Source: JAJRXR01 sp041402005
GTDB taxonomy: Bacteria > Planctomycetota > Phycisphaerae > Phycisphaerales > UBA1924
Direction of reading: 5' to 3'
Assembly (NCBI GenBank): GCA_041402005.1
Contig: JAWKTB010000006.1
Coordinates: forward strand, 186,001 to 250,000
Length of the DNA stretch: 64,000 bases
The translations under genes and the position numbers were made by a program. Of this stretch, positions 17,278 to 25,521 are shown in pieces. How positions within the stretch are numbered: the first letter of the stretch is position 1; every line of letters begins with the position of its first letter. Below the pieces are notes generated by a model. It had not been told where the DNA came from. It saw only the letters and a program-made list of their open reading frames with translations, and searched no databases.

Positions 17278-20085
17278 ATGCTCAGAATCACAACGCAGTA
17301 CCGGGCGGCGTCCATCCAGAGCTACTTCGTCGATGCTCTGTGCAAGGACGACTACTACTCCAAGGGCACCGAGCAGCCAGGTATCTGGCGGGGTGTTGGT
17401 GCGGAAATGCTCGGGCTCGCCGGTCCGGTTGACCGCGAGGCGTTCGCACGGCTCACCGAGAACCGGCACCCGTTCAACGACGAGCGGCTCACGCCGAGGA
17501 CCAAGGACGACCGCCGTGTCGGCTACGACATCACCTTCAGCCCGCCGAAGTCCGTCTCGGTGGTGTACGCCATTACCAAGGACCCGGACATCCTCTGGGC
17601 GTTCAAGAAATCCGTCTGGGACACCATGCGGGAGATTGAAGAGGCCGCCGAGACCCGTGTCCGCATCCGCGGGGCCAACCACGACCGAGTCACTGGCAAC
17701 TTGGTGTGGTCGGAGTACATCCACTTCACCACCCGACCCGTTGACGGTGAGCCCGACCCGCAGTTGCATGCCCACAACTTTGTCATGAACTGCACGCACG
17801 ACGAGGACGAGCGTCGCTGGAAGGCGGTGCAGATGGGGAACATCAAGCGACGAGCACCGTACTTCGAGGCTATTGCACTCTCACGCTTCGCGACCTATCT
17901 CGTCAGCGTCGGATACCAAGTCGAACGGACGGAGCATGCTTTCGAGATTGTCGGCGTGCCGGTCGAATCCATGAAGGAGTGCTCTCGCCGGAGTGGAGTC
18001 ATCGACTCCATCGCGAGCGAACTCGGTTTCGAGCAAGACAAGAAGGCCGAACTCGGTGCCAAGACCAGGGAGCGAAAGACTGACGAATTCACGTTGGAAC
18101 AACTGCACGACCGCTGGACGGAGCGTCTCTCCCCGGAAGATGTTCAAACAATCCGAAGCCTGAAAGGTCGCTCTATCGGTCCCGATGTCGAAGCCGAACA
18201 GGGCAGCATCGTGGAGGAGCTCCGCCAGAGTTTCAACGATACCGAAGATGCACAACCCGACCCAAAGAAGCCGAGCCGCTGGGGTCCCCACCTGCTCGTG
18301 TCGCTCTCGGCAAACAACGCCGTCAAGGTTGCCATCGCACAACTGTTCGAGAGTGATGCCATCGTCACCCGAGACCGGCTCTACGAGCGGGCCTTGAAGC
18401 TCAGCTTCGGCAAGGCCGAACGGCAGCAGATTCGTGACGCCATCGAGAAGCGGCCGGAGCTTGTGCAGCGTGAACTCGGCGGGGTCAAGTTTCTGACCAC
18501 CAAGGAGGCCGTCGCCGAAGAACGTGAACTCGTCCGGTTCGCCAAGGCGGGACGCAACAGCGTCCGCCGCCTCGGCGTCAACCCCATCAGCCTGAGCAAA
18601 TCCAAGCTCGACATGTACGAGCGGCGTGTGCTTCAGCGGGTTCTGGAGTCCACCGACCGGGTGACGCTCTTCAAGAACTCCGGACCCACTCGCAAGCCCG
18701 AACTCGTCCGTGCCGCCATGACCGGTGTCCAGCAGGCCGGATTCAATCTCGTCGTGGTCACCCCGACCGCAACTTCAGCCCGGGAGGCCGAGAAGACGTA
18801 CGGCATCAAGGATGTGCGAACCATCCGCCAGGTGCTGACTGACGACGAATACACCAGCATCGCGAAGAACATCGTGCCCAAGGTCTTCAAGACGGTCTTC
18901 TGGGTTGAAGACGCGGGCCGTGCCGGGACCCGCACCATCGCCCGGCTCGCCGCGGTCGCAGAACGTTGCGGAGCCCGCCTCGTTCTCACCGGGGACGAGA
19001 ACCGCTCTCGCAAGTATGAACGCGGCGACCCGTTCCGACTCTTCCGGGACGAGGCAGGCCTCAGCACCGCCGAGCGACGGGTGATGGTCGATGAGGAGAA
19101 CAGACTCGAACGAGCGGTCGATTCCATCGAGAATGACGCGAGTCCCACCGCGTTGACCACGCTGGAGACTCTCAACATCCTCAGCGTGAGCCGGGACGAA
19201 ACCCAGGCCGTGCAGGAGGCCGCGGATTACTTCGCCGAGCACGAAGAGCGGGGTCAGAAAGCCATGCTGGTGACGCCAACGGCTCATCGGGCCGCGTTGC
19301 TCACCAACATGGTTCGAGAGCGGCTCCGCAAGTCAGGCAAGCTCACCGGGAGGGAACACAGCGTTGTTCAGTTCGTCTCGGCTGGGCTGACTGCCAACGA
19401 GATGAAGCGAAGCGAGAACTACCGCCGGGGCATGGTCATCGACTTTTTCAAGCCCACCCGTGGGTTCCGGTCGGGCGACCGAACCCGAGTATTCGCCACC
19501 GACCCCCTCAACGGTGTCTGGGTGGTCGGCAAGACTGGCACGCCCGTCCGCCTGAACCTCGGACACACGGACCGCTTCTCCGTGTCGGTCGTCAAGAGGG
19601 CGAAGCTCGCGGTCGGCGACCGCATCCGGTTGACCCGCCACACGCGGGCGTACATCGGCAAGCCCTTGAAGTCCGGGACTGTCGTGACGGTCACAGGGTT
19701 CAACCCGTATGGCCAGATTGCTGTCTCCGGGTTGCGGGTCCTCCCCAAGCGGCTGGGTCACTTCGAGCACGACTACGTCTCGACCACCAGTCGGCTCCAG
19801 GGGCGGCGGGCAGACGCAGTCGCTTTCGTGGCCGACTCGGGCGGCTGGGGCGGGGCCGAGTCCAAGGACATCGCCGCCGCCGGTGAAGCCGCCCGGAAAG
19901 ACTTCCGTATCGTCGTCGATGACCGGGAGACATTCGGCAACATCCTGTCCCACGTTCGGCCGGTGATGAACGCCACGGACCTCCAGGACAACCCCGACTA
20001 CGTGGAGATGGAGATGGGCGACTACGACTACCGGTACCGCCGGACTCAAGCGGACGACCTGGGAGGGTTCCAGTATGGACGTTGA
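17278..20085 (+). CDS. MobF-family (TrwC/TraI-like) conjugative relaxase with degenerate helicase half
   Basis: The 935-residue protein opens like TrwC, with DDYYSK (Tyr26/Tyr27) as candidate nicking tyrosines. The metal-binding three-His cluster is His149 and His164/His166 in DPQLHAHNF. This half nicks oriT and leads the strand into the recipient. The C-terminal half aligns in layout with the TraI/TrwC helicase, but the P-loop position reads FKNSGPTRKPE (465-475) instead of GxAGTGKT, and the Walker B position reads FWVEDAGRAG. It is therefore predicted not to hydrolyse ATP. GGAGG precedes the ATG. Downstream genes overlap or follow closely. Confidence 0.88.
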   Translation: MLRITTQYRAASIQSYFVDALCKDDYYSKGTEQPGIWRGVGAEMLGLAGPVDREAFARLTENRHPFNDERLTPRTKDDRRVGYDITFSPPKSVSVVYAITKDPDILWAFKKSVWDTMREIEEAAETRVRIRGANHDRVTGNLVWSEYIHFTTRPVDGEPDPQLHAHNFVMNCTHDEDERRWKAVQMGNIKRRAPYFEAIALSRFATYLVSVGYQVERTEHAFEIVGVPVESMKECSRRSGVIDSIASELGFEQDKKAELGAKTRERKTDEFTLEQLHDRWTERLSPEDVQTIRSLKGRSIGPDVEAEQGSIVEELRQSFNDTEDAQPDPKKPSRWGPHLLVSLSANNAVKVAIAQLFESDAIVTRDRLYERALKLSFGKAERQQIRDAIEKRPELVQRELGGVKFLTTKEAVAEERELVRFAKAGRNSVRRLGVNPISLSKSKLDMYERRVLQRVLESTDRVTLFKNSGPTRKPELVRAAMTGVQQAGFNLVVVTPTATSAREAEKTYGIKDVRTIRQVLTDDEYTSIAKNIVPKVFKTVFWVEDAGRAGTRTIARLAAVAERCGARLVLTGDENRSRKYERGDPFRLFRDEAGLSTAERRVMVDEENRLERAVDSIENDASPTALTTLETLNILSVSRDETQAVQEAADYFAEHEERGQKAMLVTPTAHRAALLTNMVRERLRKSGKLTGREHSVVQFVSAGLTANEMKRSENYRRGMVIDFFKPTRGFRSGDRTRVFATDPLNGVWVVGKTGTPVRLNLGHTDRFSVSVVKRAKLAVGDRIRLTRHTRAYIGKPLKSGTVVTVTGFNPYGQIAVSGLRVLPKRLGHFEHDYVSTTSRLQGRRADAVAFVADSGGWGGAESKDIAAAGEAARKDFRIVVDDRETFGNILSHVRPVMNATDLQDNPDYVEMEMGDYDYRYRRTQADDLGGFQYGR

Positions 20086-20461
20086 CAAGCGGGACAAACT
20101 CCGCAAGCTCATCCAGGGGGACGACGCAGCGGCGGTGGTGTACGGCGTCCGCCCGGAGATGCTGGACCTCCGCCCCAAGCGGGGGGGCTGGCTCGCCCTC
20201 CCCTATGAGGCCCTTCGCCGAGTGAGCTTCGAGCCCGAGGGCGAGGCGGTCGTCACCATCGAGTTCAGCTCCCACATCATCGAGGTCAAGGGGCGGAGTC
20301 TGGAGGGGCTCTATTCCGCCGTGGTGACCCGGAGAGCGTCCATCCTCGTGGAGGTCTCGGAGCTGTACATCGACCAGGAGCAGACGGGCACGTTCATCGA
20401 GCGGATGACCATCCGAAAGAAGAAGGCCGGGAGCATTCCGGACGAGTCGGAAGAGAATTGA
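20075..20461 (+). CDS. Hypothetical protein coupled to the relaxase
   Basis: A 128-residue protein whose ATG lies 11 bases inside the relaxase end, preceded by GGGAGGG. It contains alternating beta strands (LALPYEALRRVSFEPEG, VVTIEFSSHIIEVKG) and an acidic C-terminus, and looks like a small globular cytoplasmic protein. No family is recognised. Tight coupling suggests a relaxosome accessory or a dosage-matched partner. Confidence 0.65.
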   Translation: MDVDKRDKLRKLIQGDDAAAVVYGVRPEMLDLRPKRGGWLALPYEALRRVSFEPEGEAVVTIEFSSHIIEVKGRSLEGLYSAVVTRRASILVEVSELYIDQEQTGTFIERMTIRKKKAGSIPDESEEN

Positions 20462-20501
20462 GGGTCGGTGCCCGAAAGGCGGTTTGGGCTCAGACGTCTC
20501 C

Positions 20502-20519
20502 CCTAAGCATCCGCTTAGG
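20502..20519. terminator. Hairpin before the coupling-protein promoter
   Basis: CCTAAGC pairs perfectly with GCTTAGG around an ATCC loop. No U run follows. It separates the relaxase operon end from the next promoter. Confidence 0.4.
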
Positions 20520-20551
20520 CCCTTGGCGGGAATCCGGAGGCCTGTCGGCCC

Positions 20552-20587
20552 AGCAACTTCGGGGTCGTTGCAAGTATAATCGGCCCA
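20552..20587 (+). promoter_or_regulatory. Consensus -10 promoter giving a probably leaderless mRNA
   Basis: A perfect TATAAT lies at 20575-20580, exactly seven bases before the ATG of the coupling-protein gene. The start of transcription would fall on or next to the A of the ATG. No Shine-Dalgarno exists upstream, and the -35 region is weak. Confidence 0.5.
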
Positions 20588-22096
20588 ATGTCACAGGTCG
20601 CTGGACAGCCCGGAACCGCCCCCGGGCCGGGGCGGCGGTTCCCGCTGTCCCAGCCTCTCGTTCGACTCACCCCGAGCGATGTGCTCACATTGCGGGATGC
20701 CTTTGAGGGCATCCACATCTTCGGCGGCCTCGGCAGCGGCAAGACCTCGGGGAGCGGTCAGACCATCGCCCGATCGTTCCTTCAGGCGGGGTACGGCGGG
20801 CTCGTCCTCACCGCGAAGCCGGACGAAGCGGACACCTGGGTGCGGTACTGCCGGGAGACCGGGCGGTCAGCCTCCCTGGTCCGGTTCGGTCCCGACCACC
20901 CCTGGCGGTTCAACTTCATCGACTATGAGATGCGACGCCCCGGCCGGGGGGCGGGGATCACTTCCAACCTCGTCTCCCTGTTCGAGGAGGTGCTGGAGGT
21001 GCACCACCCGGGCAAGGTGCTGGGCGGAGACCCGTACTGGCGGGAGGCCCGGTCCCAGTTGCTCCGCAACGCCGTGGACCTCATCAAGCTCGCGGGCCAG
21101 AAGGTCACGATGGACGAGGTCGCCGCCGTCATCCGGTCGGCTCCGCTCTCTTCGGAGGAGGCATCGGACGCCACCTGGCGATCGCGGTCCAGGTGTGCCG
21201 AGCTGCTCAAGGCAGCCCTCGACCATCCGCAGACCGACCCGACGGCCGAAGGCGACCTGAACCACGTCGCCACCTACTTCATGGACGAGTTCGCCAAGCT
21301 CGACCGGAAGCCCCGCTCCAGCGTCGTCAGCATGGTCGGTGCTCTCACGGACACGCTTCTTCGCGGCGATGTCCGCGAGCTGCTCCTGACCAAGACGACG
21401 ATCGTGCCGGAGGTCATCACCCAAGGCGTCGTGATGGTGCTGGACATGCCCACGCACGAGTACCGCGACGCCGGACGCTTCGTGCAGGTGCTCATCAAGA
21501 CGATCTTCCAGAGGATGGTTGAGCGACGCGACGCGAGGTCCGACACGACGAGGCCGGTGTTCCTCTGGGCCGACGAGGCTCAGTTGTTCACGTCCGGGTA
21601 CGACCCGACCTTTCAGACCACCGCCCGATCAACCAAGACCGCGACGGTCTACCTGTCGCAGAACCTCCCGAACTACTACGACTCGTTCGGGGGCGACAGT
21701 GCTGGACACGCCCGCACCAAGAAACTGCTCGGGGCATTCGGCATCAAGGTCTTCCACGCCAACGGTGACACGGAGACCAACGAGTACGCCGAACGCCTGA
21801 TCGGCCGGGATGTTCAGCTCCGCCGGAGCGAATCCACTTCGTACCCCGCCGACTACGGACCGCACAACGGCACGCCGCTCCAGACCACATTCGGCACGAG
21901 CGAGATCATGGAGTCGCTCGTCCCCGCTCGCACGTTCACCGAGCTGCAACGGGGTGGGTACAACCGCAACTTCACGGAGGCCATTGTGTTCCGGGCGGGT
22001 GAGCCGTGGCGGCAGAGCGGCCGCGGGTTCGTGCGGACCAAGTTCCGCCAGAGCTTCCCGCCTCGCACCCCGTCCTCGAACGGGGTGCACCGATGA
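20588..22096 (+). CDS. VirD4/TraD-like conjugative coupling ATPase without membrane anchor
   Basis: The 502-residue protein has Walker A GGLGSGKTS (Lys52) only 50 residues from its start and Walker B FLWADEAQLF, followed by TARSTKTATVYLSQNLP typical of the VirD4/TraG RecA fold. Such proteins deliver the relaxase-DNA complex to the transfer channel. Classical members carry two N-terminal membrane helices; here none is present and no in-frame upstream start adds them. The next gene overlaps by ATGA and encodes a membrane protein, which may supply the anchor. The start follows a TATAAT at seven bases. Confidence 0.85.
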   Translation: MSQVAGQPGTAPGPGRRFPLSQPLVRLTPSDVLTLRDAFEGIHIFGGLGSGKTSGSGQTIARSFLQAGYGGLVLTAKPDEADTWVRYCRETGRSASLVRFGPDHPWRFNFIDYEMRRPGRGAGITSNLVSLFEEVLEVHHPGKVLGGDPYWREARSQLLRNAVDLIKLAGQKVTMDEVAAVIRSAPLSSEEASDATWRSRSRCAELLKAALDHPQTDPTAEGDLNHVATYFMDEFAKLDRKPRSSVVSMVGALTDTLLRGDVRELLLTKTTIVPEVITQGVVMVLDMPTHEYRDAGRFVQVLIKTIFQRMVERRDARSDTTRPVFLWADEAQLFTSGYDPTFQTTARSTKTATVYLSQNLPNYYDSFGGDSAGHARTKKLLGAFGIKVFHANGDTETNEYAERLIGRDVQLRRSESTSYPADYGPHNGTPLQTTFGTSEIMESLVPARTFTELQRGGYNRNFTEAIVFRAGEPWRQSGRGFVRTKFRQSFPPRTPSSNGVHR

Positions 22097-23499
22097 TTGA
22101 CTTCCCGCGTTCGTGCTTCATTGTTGTCGCGACGCTCCTGAGACAGCACTCCGGCGGTCGCATCGTCGGGTTTCTCGCACTGCTGCACGCCCTGTCGGGC
22201 CTGGTCTTCTTCACCGCGGCGATGCTGTTCTTGCGGGGCTTCGCCCGTGACACCGCGATCGCCTCATGGCTTGCCGTGCCGATGCTCATCCCGATGCTCT
22301 TGTTCACGCTGGTGTTCATCGCCGTGTGGATCGGGAGGAGCTTCGGTGTGCTCCGCTACGCGGGGCCGTTGCGGCTTGTCGGGCCGAACGACGGATTCAC
22401 CGGGCACGCTGGTGAGATGCTTCGGACAAGGTTCAACGTCGAGCACGAGTGGACCTTGCTCGAACGCTATGAACCGGCACTGGTCGCCGGAGCGGGCGTC
22501 GTGCTGGCCTTCATCCCGTGGACCCGCGTCATCGGAATGTACCTGGTGCTCATGTCCATCGCGGATGCGTGGCAGTCAACACGCGACCGTCGTGTCAATG
22601 CTTGGGAGCAGAATCCACAGGGCGAGTTCGCAGAGCCGCTGAGCGACGTGATCGCACGCGGTGAGGATGTCGAGTTCTCATTCGGCAATCTCGGAGACGT
22701 GGCCGAGCTGCTCGACGATGAAGCCCAGGAGCATGTGCAAGCACACGCGGCGGCTCATGCTGGAAGTGAGCCGCTCGTCTCGGTCGCTCCGGGCGTCTGG
22801 TTCAAACCGCGTGGGCCGATCAGCGTTCACCGCAAGCCCAGGGTAACGCCGGTGTTGGTGGGGGCGGTGGTGCTGCTCGTCGGCAACTTCACCGCGGGAG
22901 ACGTGCTTGATCTGTATGAACGCTCCCCCGCACGTTGGATCTCGGCGGTCCAGAGCCTTCAGTCCGCCGGAGCAACGGTTGGACTCCTAGAGCCCGCAAC
23001 AGAAACCAGCATGGGCGGGCTTACCGACGCCTTCTTGGAGAAGATCGATTCCGATGCTCTCACGGACTGGAAGGAGGAGCGAGTCGATGAGGTCATCGCG
23101 GAAGCGAGGAGGCCTGTTGCCGCCGCAGAGTCCGCGTTGCAGTCCCTTCGCCTCGCCGTGGTCTCCGACATCGGCCTCGAACTGGACCCCGGGTCTCATT
23201 CCGAACTGCTGGATGAGTTGTTTCTCAGCAAGCAGAGCGTTCGAGATGCTTGGGCGGCATTACTGAATGGTTCCAGCGAGCTTGAGGCAGCCATCACACG
23301 AGGCTACGAGAGGCTCCGTTCGGAGGAGAACCGTGGCGCCGGGGCATCGCTCGATGAAGTCCGTGACATCGGCAAGCAAGCCGAGGATTGGAAGAAGCAG
23401 GCCGAAGGAATGCAGGCCGACATTGACCACATTCGCGTCATGCTCGACGCGATAAGGCTCGAGCGAGCCATGAACACGAAGCCCGAAGGTGGAGGTTGA
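22093..23499 (+). CDS. Multi-spanning membrane protein coupled to the coupling ATPase
   Basis: A 468-residue protein. Hydrophobic segments appear at about 18-45, 52-80 and 128-160 and again near 255-275 (VLVGAVVLLVGNF). The C-terminal 190 residues are helical, charged and likely coiled-coil. The ATG at 22093 overlaps the coupling-protein stop. No family is recognised. The topology, a membrane bundle plus soluble helical domain, fits a membrane partner of the anchorless ATPase or an inner-membrane transfer protein. Confidence 0.7.
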   Translation: MIDFPRSCFIVVATLLRQHSGGRIVGFLALLHALSGLVFFTAAMLFLRGFARDTAIASWLAVPMLIPMLLFTLVFIAVWIGRSFGVLRYAGPLRLVGPNDGFTGHAGEMLRTRFNVEHEWTLLERYEPALVAGAGVVLAFIPWTRVIGMYLVLMSIADAWQSTRDRRVNAWEQNPQGEFAEPLSDVIARGEDVEFSFGNLGDVAELLDDEAQEHVQAHAAAHAGSEPLVSVAPGVWFKPRGPISVHRKPRVTPVLVGAVVLLVGNFTAGDVLDLYERSPARWISAVQSLQSAGATVGLLEPATETSMGGLTDAFLEKIDSDALTDWKEERVDEVIAEARRPVAAAESALQSLRLAVVSDIGLELDPGSHSELLDELFLSKQSVRDAWAALLNGSSELEAAITRGYERLRSEENRGAGASLDEVRDIGKQAEDWKKQAEGMQADIDHIRVMLDAIRLERAMNTKPEGGG

Positions 23500-23504
23500 T
23501 CGCC

Positions 23505-24875
23505 ATGACAAACAGGTTGAAGAGATTCGTGATCCCGGTCGTGGCCGTCGCCCTGTCGGCTTCGTTCGCACACGCCCAGGTTTCGGGCGACGATGTTCTA
23601 GAGCAGGCCCGTGAGCGTGGCCGTGAGAAGGCACAGCAGACCGAGCAGACCATCGAGATCCGTGGCCTGCTCGCTCGCCTCGAAGGCCGTCTGGACGAAA
23701 CCCAGAAGCTGTTCGCCGATCTTGAGAAGCGGCACACGTCACTCGTGGAGTGGATGGAGTCGCTGCTCGATAGCGACGACGGGAAGCGGTTGGCCCTCAA
23801 TCCGAACGCGGGCATGCAGTTCCTCGCGTATCAGGAGCAGCCGGTCTATCGGCTCAGCGATCTGGCACCGAAGAAGCAAACGCTCGAGGAACTCACCGCC
23901 TTCTTCGCCGACCCGAAGACATCGCAGGTCGGCTACGTGCCCGACGCATCTCGCGTGGACCAGGTAGACGACATGTATCTGTGGGCACGCGACCGTCTCG
24001 CCCGAGTCGCGGAAACCGAGGCATGGCTCAAGCAGACACTCGCCGGTGTGGACCTCGATGCCGATGTGGCCGCTGCCCCGACGCTTCGCGAGAGGATCGA
24101 TGCCTACCTGGCGTGGCGACACCAGATGTGGATCGACCAGACCATCGCGGGGAGGCAGGCCGCCGAGAAGGAAGCCGCACCTCAGATCGCGGAGAACGCC
24201 CGCGTTGTCGAGCTTGAGCGAGCCCTCTTCGAAGCGGAGCGTTTGAAGCGAGAGGCACAGCAACAACTGGAAAAGGAGCGGATCGACTTCGAGCGACGCC
24301 TCCGCGAACGCGACATCACGCTCAAAGAGCAGGTTGCCGCCGCCGAGCGGGAGTACCAGGAACGCCTCGCCGCGATCGATCGGGAGAATCAGCTTGCTGC
24401 GGTCGAGCGAGAACGCCGCGACGTACAGGCGGATGTGGCTGCACGACAGATAGCGGAAGACGCGAAACAGATCGACCTCGTTGCGAAGTGCCGGTCCGCA
24501 ACCGTGCAGCGAGACCTCCGCCCGTTTCTTGCCGAGGGACTCTGGCAGCCGGGGGACAAGGGACCGAATCAACGGGCGGACAAGGAGCCGATGTCCTATC
24601 GGGCACTCTTGGAGTTTGGGGCGTTGAATCCGGATCTTGACGGCTTGCAGATGCTGCTTGGTGTTGCGAACGCTCGCGGCTGCACGCGAGCGAATCACAT
24701 CCTGTATGGAATCAGATCAGGCCAAGGCCACCCCGACCAGACGCGACCGAAGTGGGGGTATAGCGACACGTGGAGCAGGCTCACCGAGGACCAGGCCGCG
24801 GAGGTTCGGCGGATTCAGGCCCTGCTCATCGAGTTGGGGCCGACGCTCGTCGAGGAGAAAATGCTCGCACCGTGA
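23505..24875 (+). CDS. Secreted coiled-coil protein of the transfer module
   Basis: The 456-residue protein has a clear signal peptide (FVIPVVAVALSASFAHAQ, cleavage after AHA). Long coiled-coil stretches follow at about 25-80 and 225-325 (Glu/Arg/Gln-rich), then a compact C-terminal domain with two Cys residues (VAKCRSATV and ARGCTRAN). GGAGG lies nine bases before the ATG. By place it could be a periplasmic component of a transfer apparatus, comparable in role to VirB5-like proteins, but no homology is claimed. Confidence 0.65.
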   Translation: MTNRLKRFVIPVVAVALSASFAHAQVSGDDVLEQARERGREKAQQTEQTIEIRGLLARLEGRLDETQKLFADLEKRHTSLVEWMESLLDSDDGKRLALNPNAGMQFLAYQEQPVYRLSDLAPKKQTLEELTAFFADPKTSQVGYVPDASRVDQVDDMYLWARDRLARVAETEAWLKQTLAGVDLDADVAAAPTLRERIDAYLAWRHQMWIDQTIAGRQAAEKEAAPQIAENARVVELERALFEAERLKREAQQQLEKERIDFERRLRERDITLKEQVAAAEREYQERLAAIDRENQLAAVERERRDVQADVAARQIAEDAKQIDLVAKCRSATVQRDLRPFLAEGLWQPGDKGPNQRADKEPMSYRALLEFGALNPDLDGLQMLLGVANARGCTRANHILYGIRSGQGHPDQTRPKWGYSDTWSRLTEDQAAEVRRIQALLIELGPTLVEEKMLAP

Positions 24876-25145
24876 TGCGGCATGATCCGCCGCGGCCGCA
24901 ACGGGAGGATTGTACGCCTCGCTCCGCGAGGCCCAGACTCCCGCCGCATGGTCCGCGGCGAGAACTCGGCCGTGACGTGTGTGGCGTCACTGTTGTGGAA
25001 ATGCTGGAGAGCCCCACGCCGACGCTCCACGGACATTGGCGTGAGATGTGAGCTTGAGAGATCGGAAGGAGCCGGGAGGGCTTCCTTGAATCACCGTGTC
25101 GCGGACGGGACCGTCCAATCCGCGAGAACCTTCGGGCGGTCGTGA
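24876..25145. other. Intergenic region with short palindromes after the transfer module
   Basis: A perfect GCCTCGC/GCGAGGC hairpin with a TCC loop (24916-24932) and a looser TCGCGGA...TCCGCGA pair near 25087-25115 are visible. Two convergent genes end on either side, so these are probable termination or stability elements. Nothing else is seen. Confidence 0.4.
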
Positions 25146-25400
25146 TCACTCTGCCGACCGGGCGTTCCGCTCCTCGTCCAAGATGAATGAGTGAGCCTCG
25201 TCGAGCACCTTTCTCGCCGCGAGCAGATCGTCCCTGCCGAGGCTGTTGGTTTCCTTCCACTCCTCGTCCTTGTCTTTGTAGACCCGGACGAGGGTGGTGT
25301 TGAACATAGAGCCGTTGCGGGTCTCGTTCTCCCAGACCACGGCTTTCACGCCGTTGATCCTGAACTCCGCTGCTGGCTGGTTCTTCTCTGACGATTCCAT
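25146..25400 (-). CDS. Small conserved hypothetical protein of planctomycete type
   Basis: An 84-residue acidic protein rich in beta strands (AEFRINGVKAVVWENE, TTLVRVYKD, EWKETNSLGRDDLL) with a final helix. Proteins of this look recur in planctomycete genomes and elements, but I know of no assigned function. The chosen ATG at 25400 has GGAG seven bases upstream; an ATG at 25418 is also possible. It is transcribed opposite to the transfer module. Confidence 0.6.
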   Translation of the reverse strand: MESSEKNQPAAEFRINGVKAVVWENETRNGSMFNTTLVRVYKDKDEEWKETNSLGRDDLLAARKVLDEAHSFILDEERNARSAE

Positions 25401-25521
25401 ACGCTTTCTCCTGGTCATGCGAGCCGTCCTTTCTGGGTATGAACCCTTCTGGAAGCATCTCCCGGTTGACCAGGGTTATGGCGGGCGTGTTGGCGGCGTG
25501 CGGTAGCGCAAGCCCACGCGG

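Noticed and set aside
25071..25145. A divergent promoter or riboswitch after the transfer module
   Set aside because: Two genes converge here, so promoters are not expected; the palindromes are better explained as termination elements.
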